Part shown: positions 1 through 12,620 of the stretch, one piece after another
Layout: each line of letters begins with the position of its first letter
Numbering within the stretch: the first letter of the stretch is position 1
Assembly (NCBI GenBank): GCA_950295325.1
Contig: OX485804.1
Span: 56,656,429-56,720,428 of the forward strand
Source of the DNA: Polytrichum commune
Taxonomy: Eukaryota > Streptophyta > Polytrichopsida > Polytrichales > Polytrichaceae
DNA length: 64,000 bases
Reading direction: 5' to 3'
Translations under genes and position numbers: made by a program
The notes under the pieces: model-generated
Seen by the model: the letters and a program-made list of their open reading frames with translations, nothing else
Told to the model about the DNA's origin: nothing
Databases searched by the model: none

Positions 1-2680
1 AAAGTCAAACGATGGCTAAAATCTTCAGAAAGGTATTCCAAACAAGTGGAACCTTTTGAGGCAAAAGTCAAAGAAAAGCTTATTTGTCAGCACTTGAGGC
101 AATGTTTTAGAAGGGAGGTTTTGAGCTTCATTTGATCATCTTTCATATGTCTTTTTTGTGACTTCAAGCTCAGACCTTCGAAAATCCAAAATCCTCCATC
201 TCTTTACTATCTCCCTCGACTTTGATCTCAATCTTCTTCAACCCCTCAATTTTAATCAACCCCACTCTTAGTATAAGGACCCACGAGTTTTTTTTTTAGT
301 GGTTTAAATATTAATTATTTTAAAGAGGAAGTGAGGTTATTTATATTTCATAAATAAAATTATTTATTAGGTTATGTATATATGTTTTTCCTTGTATCAA
401 GGTTGCATTCTAATTCATCGTTCTTAGTCAATAGATAATAACTAGTTTTTTTGAAAACTGTTTTATTTATGAAGGATCTTGAGAAAATAAAGACAATTCA
501 TTTCAAAAGTTTGGCATGACTAACTTCTAAATTCAATTCCTAGATGTCTTATATGTGTACATAGATCTTGAAGTATTCTTTTCATAAAATTTAGGTCTAT
601 AAAAATCCAAAAATATGTTGAGAAGAGTTATGAATGTTGCTGTGGAATAGCTTCTAGTTTAGTATATCCAACTTTGTAGCTTCACCACAACTAGCTATAC
701 TAGTCTCCATTTCTTACAAATTTTATATCACTCGGTAGATATTTAAAATAAATTCTATTCCAATAATTTATACTAAATTCTAAATTATGACATAAAATTA
801 TAGATGTTTCCGTCATACAACTCACAATATCTTCTACATTTTTTTTTCATTAGATTAATTTGGGATTCATAATTAATCATATTAGAGGTAAAATCACCTT
901 GGGTTGTATTATAGGAATTAAATTCCATTAGAATGATGTAAGTTGCTTACTCCACAACACTTAAGCTTTAGTTGGACTAATTAAGCATTTTCTAAGACCA
1001 TCTAGATCCGTTTCTCACCAAGACTTTTGAACATTAATCTTCATTTATTTGTGAATCAAAGGTAAGTACAAACCCATCATTGGCTTCAAAATCCAAGGAG
1101 TCCCTACTTTAGCTCACATAGTGCCTTACTATTCTTTCATTCCTAGTAGTTGTCATTAGCTTTCCTAATTCTTCAGTAATTTCATCTACCTTACATTGTC
1201 AATTATTCCTACAATCAATTGTATAAGTTTTCCTTTTCCAACCACCAATATTACCAAGTTCCGTATTAATTAATTAATTTTATTTTTTTTCCTACCAAAC
1301 TTACCGTACTAGCCACTATTGTTTCTCACACCTTCTAGATATTCTCTCATAGTAACCTTATTTGGTGGCATAATAACTTCTTTTTTAGTCAAACAAGCTG
1401 ACTTTGTACATTGTCTTTTTTTCACAACACTTCTTCCTAACAATAGCAATATCTTAGTATATGATTGCCTTTGCTTCATCATCCTTCATCTTTCAATCTC
1501 TTCTTTAAATTCACATGATTCAATAGAAACTACCAACAATGATTTCCAACTCACTTTTCTCAAAATTTTCAATTCATGCATGCAAATCCCTGAGAAACGG
1601 TTCCTATTATACAATGAGCATAAACTTAAACTCCAAAGAACCCCTAGAAATCACTCAACAACTCTCATAGAACTCAAAGCCTAAGTAAACTTTACCACCA
1701 AGTAAATAGTCTACACATAAAAAAGTTACCTTCATAAGTACTTCAATACGACAAAAAATGGCCACACCAAACTATTGTTCCTCTTCTTCCTCACATACCT
1801 TCCTACTTCCCTATCCTTAATTTCCATCTTGCAATTCTAACCATCCCTTCAACACGGTGGCTCCCCTCAAACACCCTGGAACCTTCTATCTTATCCATAT
1901 CTAATCTTTATTTTCCTAAATCCTATCCATTTTCTACTCACTTTCTACCTTACTCTATTGCAGTAAAGGTAAATATCCTCTTTACCATTAACATCTGCTA
2001 ATACAACTCATCAAATTCATTTTTTGTCATGATAGGTTGTTAGGAAACTCCATAGAATTCAAACTACAAAATTCCAACCCTATCATAGATAAGCTACGCA
2101 CATTGGGTTGGCAAGTTAAAGCATTCAATTTGATTGTACTCACAACAAGGTTCAAAGCAATCATCCACATACCCACAATAAGATCTCTTACTAACCTCAA
2201 ATTGCCCACATCATGCATCTCTACCTTAATGTCGAAATTACATCACATATAAAAATACTTAGCATACCTCATTCTTAATAAACGCAAACAAAAGCACAAT
2301 CAAATTCATGCCCCCCCCCCCATCTCCTTGATACTAAAAATATATATCCTTGTCTATGATTTTAGTGGTCAAAAACCACAAGCACCAACAAAGAAATACG
2401 GCCGGATGGTCTTCCTTCATATAACCAATACATAGTGTTACACAAGCTTCAAAATATGAAACTAATGGTGAGCGACCAAGAATTTCTTTACTAAGGAAAG
2501 CCATAACTTAAACCTTACTCCACCCAAACAAACACTAATCTAGTTCTTCCTCAGTCTAGCAGAATTCTTGGACTCAAAAATCATAAAAGCTATTAGAAGC
2601 TCTATCATCATAACAACATCATCCTCACCCACATTAGGCAACATAGGAGTTGTGTCACTTCTTGTCATGCAAGTGGTCCA
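1..2680. other. AT-rich intergenic sequence, no gene recognised
   Basis: Open frames here are short, several start only at non-ATG codons, and none shows a domain I recognise. The only simple features are short A/T runs and a C-run near 2311. I see no terminal repeats or tRNA-like structure. Confidence 0.5.
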
Positions 2681-2689
2681 TGAAGATTT

Positions 2690-3110
2690 TCTTATATTTT
2701 TGGTGACTCAATAGATCTAGATAGTATATTTATTCATTAGATATAGAATCCATTCAAACTTACTCATTAGATATAGATTTCATGTATATGATTTGAATGC
2801 AAATGGAGGAATGTTCTCTCCTAGTTTAGTTTAGAGATCTTCTTAAAATGATCTATTTCCCCTCTTCTAAATTGTTATATTTTTGGCTACTCATTCAAGC
2901 TTACTCACTAGATTCTATTTATATTATTTAATGTCCTTGAAGGATTTTCTTTAGTTTAGAGATCTTCTTAGAATGATCTCTTTCCCCTCTTCTAAATTGT
3001 TATATTTTGGCTACTCACTCAAGCTTACTCACTAGATCCCAGTTTTATTATTGAATGTCCGTGCATGAATGTTCTATCTTTTGTTTAGTTTTAGAGACCT
3101 TCTAGATCTA
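2690..3110. repeat. Degenerate tandem repeat, about 125-135 bp unit, roughly three copies
   Basis: The phrases TTTAGAGATCTTCTT, TGATCT-TTTCCCCTCTTCTAA, ATTGTTATATTTT and CAAGCTTACTCACTAGAT recur in the same order near 2830 and 2956. Partial copies lie before 2820 and at about 3090. The spacing between the two best copies is about 125 bp. It is noncoding. Confidence 0.65.
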
Positions 3111-3352
3111 GATCTAGACGTGAGTCACTTTCCTGAGTAACTACCAAAGTGGGAGAGAGGGAATTATTGCATACAAGTATGTCGTTCAATCATCCAACAT
3201 AGGAGCATTGAAATAGTAAATTGTCCACATTTCACTAATTTTAGTCATTTAGACACTAGATTTAGTTTTAAATACCTAAATTAGTCTAGTCCAAGTCCTT
3301 CAAGATGAATCCACCAAAATCTGTATGTTGGATGGATGAGAGGTACTTCATT

Positions 3353-3855
3353 TGATAAATCCCTATAATTAAAGGTACATCTTTACTTGATATGTTCTTA
3401 CATTTCAAGGTAAATCCTTAGTTTAAAGTTCTTACATTTCAAGGCAAATCCTTACTTGAAAGTTCTCACATTTCAAAGTGAATCCTTACTTGATAAGTTC
3501 TTACATTTCAAGGTAAATCCGTACTTTAAAGTTCTTACATTTCAAGCTGAATCCTTACTTGATAAATCCGTACAATTCAAGATAAATCCTTATATTTGAA
3601 GGTAAATCCTAACTTGATAAGTTGTTACATTTCAAGGAAAATCCTTACAAGTTTGATAAATCCTTACAATTCAAGGTATATCCTTACTGGAGAAGTCCTT
3701 ACATTTCAAGGTAAATCCTTAATTGATAAATCCCTACATTTCAAGGTAATTTCTTACTTGATAAATCCCTACATTTCAAGATGAATTATTGCTTGATAAG
3801 TCCTTACATTTCAAGGTAAATCCTTACCTCATAAGTCCCTACATTTCGAGGTAGA
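3353..3855. repeat. 35-bp minisatellite, about 14 copies
   Basis: The core TACATTTCAAGGTAAATCC followed by TTACTTGATAAGTCC is repeated about fourteen times with few indels, so most units are 35 bp. Copies differ by point changes such as AAGTTC/AAGTCC/AAATCC. One unit, near 3560-3610, is expanded. Open frames across it are by-products of the repeat. It lies 0.4 kb before a larger satellite-like block. Confidence 0.85.
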
Positions 3856-4243
3856 AGTAACCTTCTTGTATAGAAAGCTTTGGAGCACTCTATTGAATAT
3901 GTGTAGTGCAATGAGTTAGTGGCCAAGGCATCCATGTGTGGGCAATGAGGTTCAAGGTTGGAATCCCTTGGTCACCACCCTTAGCATAGCCTTGTAGGTG
4001 GTTATGTACCGAAGGTACAGTAGGTGGAGGCCTATCACCTATGTATGATTTCTTAATGAGATAACTATAAATATTGAATTCATAAACTTCTCACTAAATT
4101 TACCAAAAAAAACGTACCACCAAAAATTACCCAGATCCAAAAAATTCATCATGTCCAAACAATTTTTTTGTCAATGTTTAAAGAGAAAAATCCAAGAGTG
4201 ATCATATCAAACTTTTAAACATGTCCAAGATGACTGATGGCCA

Positions 4244-5163
4244 ACACAGATGGCCTCAATGAAACACACATGTCATGCTTCACCATTTGTGTCGTATTAG
4301 TGTTCAAAAAGGCGTCATAAGGACCCATCTTTCCTACTAGTGCTAGGGAAAGGTGTACATGCTCAAATACATAGATCCACTACTACATCTGTACATGTCA
4401 AATGTCAAAGCTTATTTGTGATTCAACACAGATGGACTCAATGAAACACACATGTCATGCTTCACCATTTGTGTTGTATTAGTGTTCAAAAAGGCGTCAT
4501 GAGGACCCATCTTTCCTACTAGTGCTAGGGAAAGGTGTACATGCTCAAATACATAGATCCACTACCGGTACTACATTTGTACATGCCAAGTGTCAAAGCT
4601 TATTTGTGATTCAACACAGATGGCCTCAATGAAACACACATGTCATGCTTCACCATTTGTGTCGTATTAGTGTCCAAAAAGACGTCATAAGGACCCATCT
4701 TTCCTACTAGTGCTAGGGAAAGGTATACATGCTCAAATACATAGATCCACTACTACATCTGTGCATGCCAAGTGTCAAAGCTTATTTGTGGTTCAACACA
4801 GATGGCCTCAATGAAACACACATGTCATGCTTCACCATTTGTGTCGTATTAGTGTCCAAAAAGACGTCATAAGGACCCATCTTTCCTACTAGTGCTAGGG
4901 AAAGGTATACATGCTCAAATACATAGATCCACTACTACATCTGTGCATGCCAAGTGTCAAAGCTTATTTGTGGTTCAACACAGATGGCCTCAATGAAACA
5001 CACATGTCATGCTTCACCATTTGTGTCGTATTAGTGTCCAACAAGACGTCATAAAGACCCATCTTTCCGACTAGTGCTAGAAAAAGGTATACATGCTCAA
5101 ATACATAGATCCACTACTACATCTATGCATGCCAAGTGTCAAAGCTTATTTGTGGTTCAAAAC
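4244..5163. repeat. 182-bp tandem repeat, five copies
   Basis: Units beginning ACACAGATGG start at about 4244, 4426, 4614, 4796 and 4978, giving periods of 182, 188, 182 and 182 bp. The second unit is longer because of a short ACCGGT-containing insertion near 4564. Copies 3 to 5 are the most alike, so they look like the most recent duplications. No reading frame is conserved. The unit length is near nucleosome repeat length, as in many plant satellites. Confidence 0.9.
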
Positions 5164-5547
5164 AGGCCCGAATTGCAACGTGAACTAGATCTAGGGTGCT
5201 GATGATGATGAAGCAGCCATGGCACATGGTCCAAGACCGTACGAGCTCTCACAGGCACGAGCATTCCCATGCACGATATGATGCAGGCGCCGCAAACTCA
5301 CAAGTTAGTGCTCAAATGAGTGGGACTCGTACTTACGTGAGTAGCATGGGCAAATTTAGAAGGCGGGAGTGAATTTACTGATGTGCTTGAAGTTGGGATC
5401 CAACTGGCCGACAGTCCGTTGTGGCGTCATCTCCTTTGGGGCTTCCTTTTCTGACTGTGTTGTCTGTCTGCGACTCCAGGTGAATTAACTTGTCACAGCC
5501 TTGGGTTCGACCACAATCACTTTTCTTCAAGGAGAGAAGGAGGCGTT
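5164..5547. other. Unique sequence, nothing recognised
   Basis: It is slightly more GC-rich than its surroundings. I see no domain, inverted repeat or RNA gene. Confidence 0.4.
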
Positions 5548-5645
5548 CAGTGTCCAGGGAGGTTTTTATCGGTCAAACTCCACGTGTTTCCAGGTGCAAC
5601 TGTTTACATGTTGTGATCTCTCAGTTTCTCTTTGTTGGCTCTGTC
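5548..5645 (+). mobile_element. hAT-like MITE family A, truncated copy
   Basis: It begins with CAGTGTCCAGGGAGG, a close match to the left end of the family A elements at 20723 and 26501. It continues through the shared segments TCGGTCAAA, GTGTTTCCA and TTACATGTTGTGATC, then loses similarity near 5645, so the right end is missing. Confidence 0.6.
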
Positions 5646-6023
5646 TGTAGGACACAGACCATGCATCAACTTCTTTGTTTCAAGAGCAAATATTCTGATC
5701 ACTTTGCTTTCACATTTGGACATTACTTGTTCTTGTTATTTTTGGTCCATTTTATTTAACGTGGATGTTAACTCTATCTATCTATCTATATATATAGTTG
5801 CTCCCTAAAATGCATTGAAAGAAATCTAGTTAACTATAGTTATTTTGGCAGTTCTTGATTATTTATTTTAAAAATTTCGGGTGATAAATGAGTAGCTTCA
5901 ATTCTTGACCCGCATTTGAGAAGAAGGTGCACAAAATCCAATAAAGGTTTGGTATAGTAAATAACCATGGATTGGCATGAGCAAAGTGGACAACAACAAT
6001 TATAGTCTTTTTCATAGTAAAGG
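5646..6023. other. Unique AT-rich sequence with a short TCTA/TA run
   Basis: A TCTATCTATCTATATATATA microsatellite lies at about 5775-5797. Nothing else is recognised. Confidence 0.4.
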
Positions 6024-6169
6024 ACAGAGCCTCACGGTTCTACCGTTTTCTTGTTTAATAGACATATATTCTAGAGATTCCTCTAAAACGATTAGTAACT
6101 TTTTGAAAGTCTAGAACTCCAACTGGTTTTGATTATCAAACTCAATTGGTTCATTCTCTCTGCTCATTG
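6024..6169 (+). mobile_element. hAT-like MITE family A, degenerate copy
   Basis: The internal segments GATTCCTCTAAAACGAT, AAAGTCTAGAACTCCAACTGG and CAAACTCAATTGGTTCATTC align with the family A copies at 20723, 26501 and 60980. The right end TGCTCATTG is recognisable. The left terminal repeat is eroded and no target duplication is left, so this is an old copy. Confidence 0.55.
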
Positions 6170-6506
6170 ATGTTCAGGTAAGGTGGATGTACCTAAATTG
6201 AACACAATAATAATCTGGACGTCAATATATTGAGTGGTATGTGATTAGGTGTGGATTTAAGAATTGGCACCGAAAAGACGTGTGTTCAAAAGAGATTGGA
6301 CTACGTGTTCGAAATTTGCTCACCATTTTAGGTTCAAAAATAAAAGCCCTCATTTCTTCAACTCCTCATTCAAGCTTTATGAAATGGAAGGAAAATGACT
6401 AGCTTGCTCTATGTTGTTGAGCATGCCCGCTTTATCTTTTCAAGTTGTGAAAAAATTAATAATGAAAATTTCCTAGACCCTAAAATAACCTAGGATCGTG
6501 TCTCTA

Positions 6507-6660
6507 CTCGGGTAGGCCACACTCAATAGGATTTTTGTGCATCATGTGCAGCTAAGGGTTATTTGTGTGAGGGCTAATTACCTCCAAGGCACAAATTTTG
6601 AACTCCCTATAGTTACTTGATTCTCTAAAGTGATCTTTATTATACCCTATCATTAGTTAA
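6507..6660 (+). mobile_element. hAT-like MITE family C, left-end fragment
   Basis: It starts CTCGGGTAGGCCACACT and then shares TTTTTGTGCAYCAYGTGCAG, GGGTTATTTGTGTGAGGGCTA and CTCCCTATA-TTACTTGA with the complete element at 58895-59391. Similarity fades after about 6660 and no matching right end is seen. Confidence 0.6.
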
Positions 6661-9600
6661 ATTGTCAATGTTATTGTAGTGTTTGGTAGATTATATTTCA
6701 TTCTAACTCAAAATGTTAATTCAAAAGTATAGTTAGCATTGCAAAAAATGGCATGATGTATACATACCATTGCAAACCCATACATGTGCACAATGTTAGT
6801 GAGACAACATACAACTATAAAAACATGAAACAAATCATTCCAAGTTTACAACAAGAATGTTTATAATTTATAAGTTTCATGTTACTACTCACCTAAATGC
6901 AACACTTTAGAAAAACAATAAGTTAACATATAACTACAACAACATGATGCAAATCATGTCAAGAATATAACTTGAATGGAAAATGCAGTGAAAAAATTTA
7001 AGCAAATGATTTAAAAACTACATACAAGTTTGTACATGTAGGGTTCATAATTTATATTATCATTGTGCATCACAAAAGAAGGTTGGTTTTGTTGTGCTTT
7101 CTAGTATCTCCTTCTGACATTCGATGCATAAGATCTTCACCACCTCTTAAAGTCCCAAAACTTCAATACCCGCCAAATATCTTCATGAGATGACCACTTC
7201 AAATGTATGTCTATCTTCTTTGCATGTTCAAGATATTTCTCCCACACGTTAATTGGAAGAAGAGTTGAGTTCATCTAATGGTCCAATGAATTTGTAAATC
7301 CTATGGAACTCATAACCCTAAAGCTTTAGAGAGGCTCCACATTATTGTCCTCCTCAATATTTGGAAACGCCACTTGGGCTAGTTGTTGTTGTCATACATT
7401 GGCTAGCAACTTCGACCATGTACATGACACCACTTAGGGACTTCCTCCAACTTGTTCCATTACAACAATACATACACATCGGCCTATATGTTGTTCAAAC
7501 CTTCCATCTAATGTTGAATCATGCATTTTTCGTCATAATCCCAAACTCAAATGGCCATACTAGCGCCAACTTCTCTTCCAAGCAAAGCCTAAGCAAAGCA
7601 CATGTTTCTTCCTCAAATACCTTCATCTTGCGGTTCAACAAAATCGCCCTCCACAGTGAAGATCTTCACTTGTCAAGTTGCCATCACTCAATTCCAATGC
7701 AACTACCGCAATGGAAGCCACAATGGATTAGAAGCTCCTAATGTAAAGATCACCGTACGAAGTTCCCAACAAACCCTAAACCCTATATGAATTTGTAATA
7801 AGGAATTCCATCTTTAAATCAACTACCTTCAAGTCATAAATGTGTCTTACAATGCACACCTAAACTCATGTTCAAGCAAAACACCAATGACCATGAACCC
7901 TAAATATTTTCTACACAAATATTAATCGAAGAATTGGAGCTTTGCAAGGGGGGTTGCAAAATCATGAGCACCTTAACATGAGCATGTCAGTGAGCTTGGA
8001 CATAGGTTTCATAGGCCTCTAAAACACAAATATAGGGGTGACATGGTTTCAAGCAACCCTACCCAAAATTAATTTATGATGTGAGGTTGGTACTGTAGCA
8101 TAGTTGAAAAGGAAATCTGTAATGAAGGCCATCACAGTTGCTCCCGGAATACAAACACCTTGCATGATGATTGAATGTCAAGCATAAATCTCTTATATCC
8201 GCTAGGTTTAATACCAAATACACAAAATGATGAAGAAGATTATGATAGTAACCAACAAATGCCTATTGCAAAGACAAATTGAACAAACCAAATAACTCAA
8301 ATTGAATGCAAGCAAACTCAATTAAATATCCCAAATGTGCATATTTCATAGTATTTAATATGCACTCTCACAAAACTTGGAACATATACTCTCAAGAATG
8401 TAGAAAGCTCTTTGAATTCCCACATATTACCGGCCATGCCAACATGAAACAAAATTGAGTGAATATATTCTCAATTATTGAGGCCATATCTACTAGCTCA
8501 TGTTGTTTCATACATGAAATTAATACAACACTAAAACCTACAATCAGTTCATGGCTACCTTCTTGGAGGGTTTGTACAATGCCTCAACATCCATGTACTC
8601 TTTTACCCATGCTTTAAACTTGGGGTGGAAACAATCATGGATTGGTGACCCTAAATCCAACAACATGTGTGCAATGTGTTTTGCTCATGGTGGAAGAATG
8701 TGGGCAAAGCAGGGAGATCCAAACATGGTCTTGCAAGCACGGGAGAAGTACATGAGTTCAAATGAGGCACGGGGAGGTGACTATTGAAATTTTAGAAACC
8801 ACGTGAGATAAAAAATAGGGTCAATTTAATTCATCGAGGGTAAATTTTACAAATTCATTAGATCTACCATAGCATTGGAAATATGTCCTCTACATGATTA
8901 TTTGTAAAATAGGGTGGTGAATAATTCCTCCATTTTAGTAATCAGTAGAAAAATAGGGTATTAGATATTGGATCCCCCCAAATGTGTGTAGTAGGATCAA
9001 TAGAATAATTATGGGTTTGACTACTTGGATGAAGAATTGTGTAAATTTTGTCCAAATTTGAATGAAACGCGTTAGTATGGAGGGAAATGTTGTGGATTTT
9101 TTTTGGGGAAGGAATGTTGTGACTTCTCAATGGCCCTTGGCTTGCTTAGGGTTGGGCAAGCACAGTGGCGTGAAGGTGGTGAAGCGTTCGGGTAGGAGGT
9201 CTTGCATTGGTGAAGTGTGGCGTATAGGTGGTAGGTAAGACACATTTTTTGGAGTTTTCTTCTTTGCTTCATAACGTTCACACAAGGTGTTTCATGAGCG
9301 CCAAAGATTCAGCTTGCTCCGCTTGCATGCGGTAAGAATTGATTTCAAACTCCAACTCCTTGATTTTTCCCTTCCACTGTCTGTTTTTTTACGACATGCT
9401 ATTGATTTTTGACGCCCTCCTAAATGTGAGATGTAGAAAGATGAAGAGTTACAAAACTTGAATGTGAGCGTAGAAAGATGAGATGCTTTCCAAGTTATTT
9501 TGTACTTGTATCTTGTTCTTTGAGACATCTACCTCAAGTGGGATGTTCTGATGTCGCTACCAAGAGTTGTAAAAATATGTACGTTTTGATGAGATGTGTC

Positions 9601-11559
9601 GTTCGGATTTTGTGTAACATGTGGTTTCGTAGTCAGAGGACGAGGTCCTACTGGAGATTGCAGTGTCATTCCATGAGAGGCCAATTTTGTCATCGAACTG
9701 GAACTAATGTCGTGGAAACTAGGAGATTACTCAGATGAAAAAGAGATTAAAAAAAGTTCGTAAGGTTGGAATTGGGTTCTATAAAGGCCGATATTGGGAT
9801 CATCTCGGAAATGTGAGCCAACTTTTTTCATATGATCATTTTCAACCCTAGAATTATAGGTTTCTTTCGAACATTTCAAACATAAAATTACAAACTTCAT
9901 TATGTAATCATAGTAATGCTAGTACTGTCTAATATGCCAATATTCTATTGATTATACTTTTGCTACAACAATCTTTTGTAGATGATCGATGATGCGCTAC
10001 AACATTTGGCAACGTCACCGTGGTAGACGTAGAGGATTGCGCTTTGCCTTGCACTCTGCCTTGGAAGAAGACTTGGTGGAGTGGTTGGAGACTTCAAAGG
10101 TTACCCGCCTCATGCCATCAATTAGTTTTAGTTATTCGTCATCATTGGTGTTAAGCAAATCTCTCCAAATTTTTTAGTCTTATCATGACATTGTAAAGGA
10201 TATTGACATGTATTGGAGGGTGCATAATTATATTCTAACCCTTCACATTGTAAATGTTTGATACAAGGTTGAAGGTGTTTGTGAACACAATTGAAGTAAA
10301 TGTTTTCAATTTGTGTATTTTACTTTCTTTCATTTGAATGCAATCTTTTATTTTTGGAGTACATAGTTGTGCAAAAAATCACGTTTTGTGATAATTGATT
10401 GTGTTTTTTGTTTTGTTCTATCCGTTTTTACAACTTGTCTATGTTAGCTTGTACATTTTGTTATCTCCATGTTTATTGGTAACCTTTTAAATAATATCCA
10501 AGTGTTATTGATTGTGTTTTGAACGGCATTTTGAACGGTTTAGCATTGGTAAAACTAATTGGAACCGATTAAATGACAAGATGGATGCTATGGAACGTTT
10601 GTTGCTCACATAGTCAACTTTGCAATGCTATAGTATTTTGTCTACTATTTGGTACTTGTACGATTTATAAAAAAAATATGATGCCAAAAATTAGCCTTTC
10701 TAAACAGTTACAAATAAATATAAGGTGTTAAAAAATACGTCAAAGTAGCTTTATATCTACATATAGGGAGGGAAAAAATATTGAGAGGTGCATAAATATC
10801 CCCCCATTAAATACCCCATTATCGCACGTGGTTACAAAATGTAAGGAGGTGTGATCCCCCCGTGAAATGAGGATGAAACCAAAGCACATTCCACATAAAG
10901 AAACATACATTTGCTTTGTCCTCACAACTTATGGCCATGTCCTCACATTTTTTCATGAAGGAAGGTGTCATGTGCCCGAAATCACTGTTAATGTCAAAAG
11001 ACTCGGATTCCTCATCAATAGCAGTGCAGCAAGGTGCAGGCATCACCTCCACCATCCTTCACAAAGGAATCTATAGAGGATCCTTATAAAACTTCAAGGG
11101 TTCCAAAATAGAGTTGCAATTCACACATGAATTCCTTACAACTTGATACACCTATTGCTCATAAGACAAGCTGGGATTGTCAACCAAAATAGTCCAATCT
11201 TTGTCATCATCACTCTCTTTGCACCTCTAACTCAAGACATGAGTAAGCTCAGTAGTTTGGGGCTTCCTCTTCTTTCTTCTTGTTCCTAGAGATACATGTG
11301 TAGCTGAAGAAAGAGGCACTATTGCAAAGGCAGTGGGTGCGATCGACACAAATGGTGTTGGGTCTGGGTTTGCCAAATTGGCCACATGACTTGAAAGAAT
11401 TACTAAAGGGGATTGCTCCATGGACATATTTAATGGTGTGCCAAATTCATGCATTAATGGTACAACCAGGACACAAGTGGAAGAAGGCAACCATTAATGT
11501 CATTCACTTTTCTTATCAAGAAGGGGTCATTTCAAAATTTAGGTTAGTTTGTAGTTAAG
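6661..11559. other. 4.9 kb with no recognisable gene
   Basis: Frames of 60-126 codons occur, for example at 7361-7741, 8551-8787 and 11227-11490. None has a domain I know and frames are frequently broken. The stretch 7080-7790 on the minus strand contains fragments that could be decayed coding sequence, but I cannot assign them. No long terminal repeats, tandem arrays or RNA genes were seen. Confidence 0.4.
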
Positions 11560-12620
11560 AAACTCCTGTAAAGAGTATGAATTAGTGAGAAATTATTACT
11601 CATCTAGTGAAAAGAGGTTAGTAGTTAAAAAAATAAACAATTATGACAATTGGCCAAGGATAGGAGGAATTTCAATAAGGGGCAATGGTCATGTGAAAAA
11701 TGTGAAGGGAAGGTTGGAATCTAGCTATAGATAGGTGCACCCCTTGAGGATTGAACTCCCTGGTCCTCTCCCATATATCCTGGTGTAGGCCATAGTCAGG
11801 ATAGTCATAGAAGGCTTCCGAAGTGTTTGGATTAAAATATTCCTCTCAAGTAGAGAGTGTTTATTTTGCAGATGCATATTTGTTCAAATACCATTGTCTA
11901 AGGGAATTCCAAGGTCTGAAGCCCTTATCTCGATAAAGTTAAGTTCTCTAGATTTATTTGAAGTTGGCAAATAGTCTTGTTTGGTTGGTCCCTGGGAGAG
12001 AAGAGGATGTAATTCATAATTGCTTGATTACTACCAAAACTAATTTTCATTTGTGTAGTTGCCTCCTCTATCCAGTACAAGATAATGATAATCCGAATGT
12101 TTAGTTAGATCCTTATACTCTCAAGAAGAAAGTGGATTTTTTTGGATGTTTAAATAACTTAGACACATAGTCTAATTGAATTGGTTGGGTGTGAAGCCTT
12201 GTTTTTTTGGTGAATTGGTCTCTCATGAATTGTACCCGGTTGTGACCATTTGCTCAATATATTTGCCTACGCAATTGTCTTGACTCTCGGGAAGAGAGGA
12301 GAGGAATTGAGTTGATAGTTGGAGTCCTATCTTTGTTTGAGTAGCTCTTGGTTGATAGAGCAATGATTTTTGAATTATGACTATAGTTTGTGAATGAGTA
12401 GATACGGTGGGAAACTTTGGAGTCATTTAGATTAAAGTGGAAGTGTGTGGCCATTTGACTGCTGCTCATTGTTGTCGCACTGGACAATTGTCTCATCTGA
12501 ATTAAGTGGCCACTTGTGTAAAGAAGTGCATAATTGTGGATGTCAACCTAACTTGTTGTGGACAATAGTTCTAGAAACTTACAGGTGGATGTCTTTCAGT
12601 TAGTCCATGTTACGACAATT
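11560..12620 (+). repeat. Hairpin-bearing noncoding sequence, possibly an LTR remnant
   Basis: Small stem-loops with a 5-bp stem and 5-base loop recur: CTCTC-AAGTA-GAGAG at 11843-11857, CTCTC-GGGAA-GAGAG at 12284-12298, and an imperfect one with loop AAGAA at 12117-12133. The same architecture, and partly the same loop sequence, recurs in the longer region at 49.4-52 kb, which suggests a shared repeat family. No coding capacity was seen. An LTR of a long-LTR retrotransposon is one explanation, but I could not fix its ends. Confidence 0.35.

Noticed and set aside
3353..3855. Possible CRISPR-like array (regular short repeats)
   Set aside because: Units are directly adjacent with no unique spacers and the DNA is plant nuclear; it is a minisatellite.
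10740..11490. Minus-strand frames 10819-11055 and 11227-11490 as a gene
   Set aside because: No recognisable domain, no convincing splice connection and stops between them.
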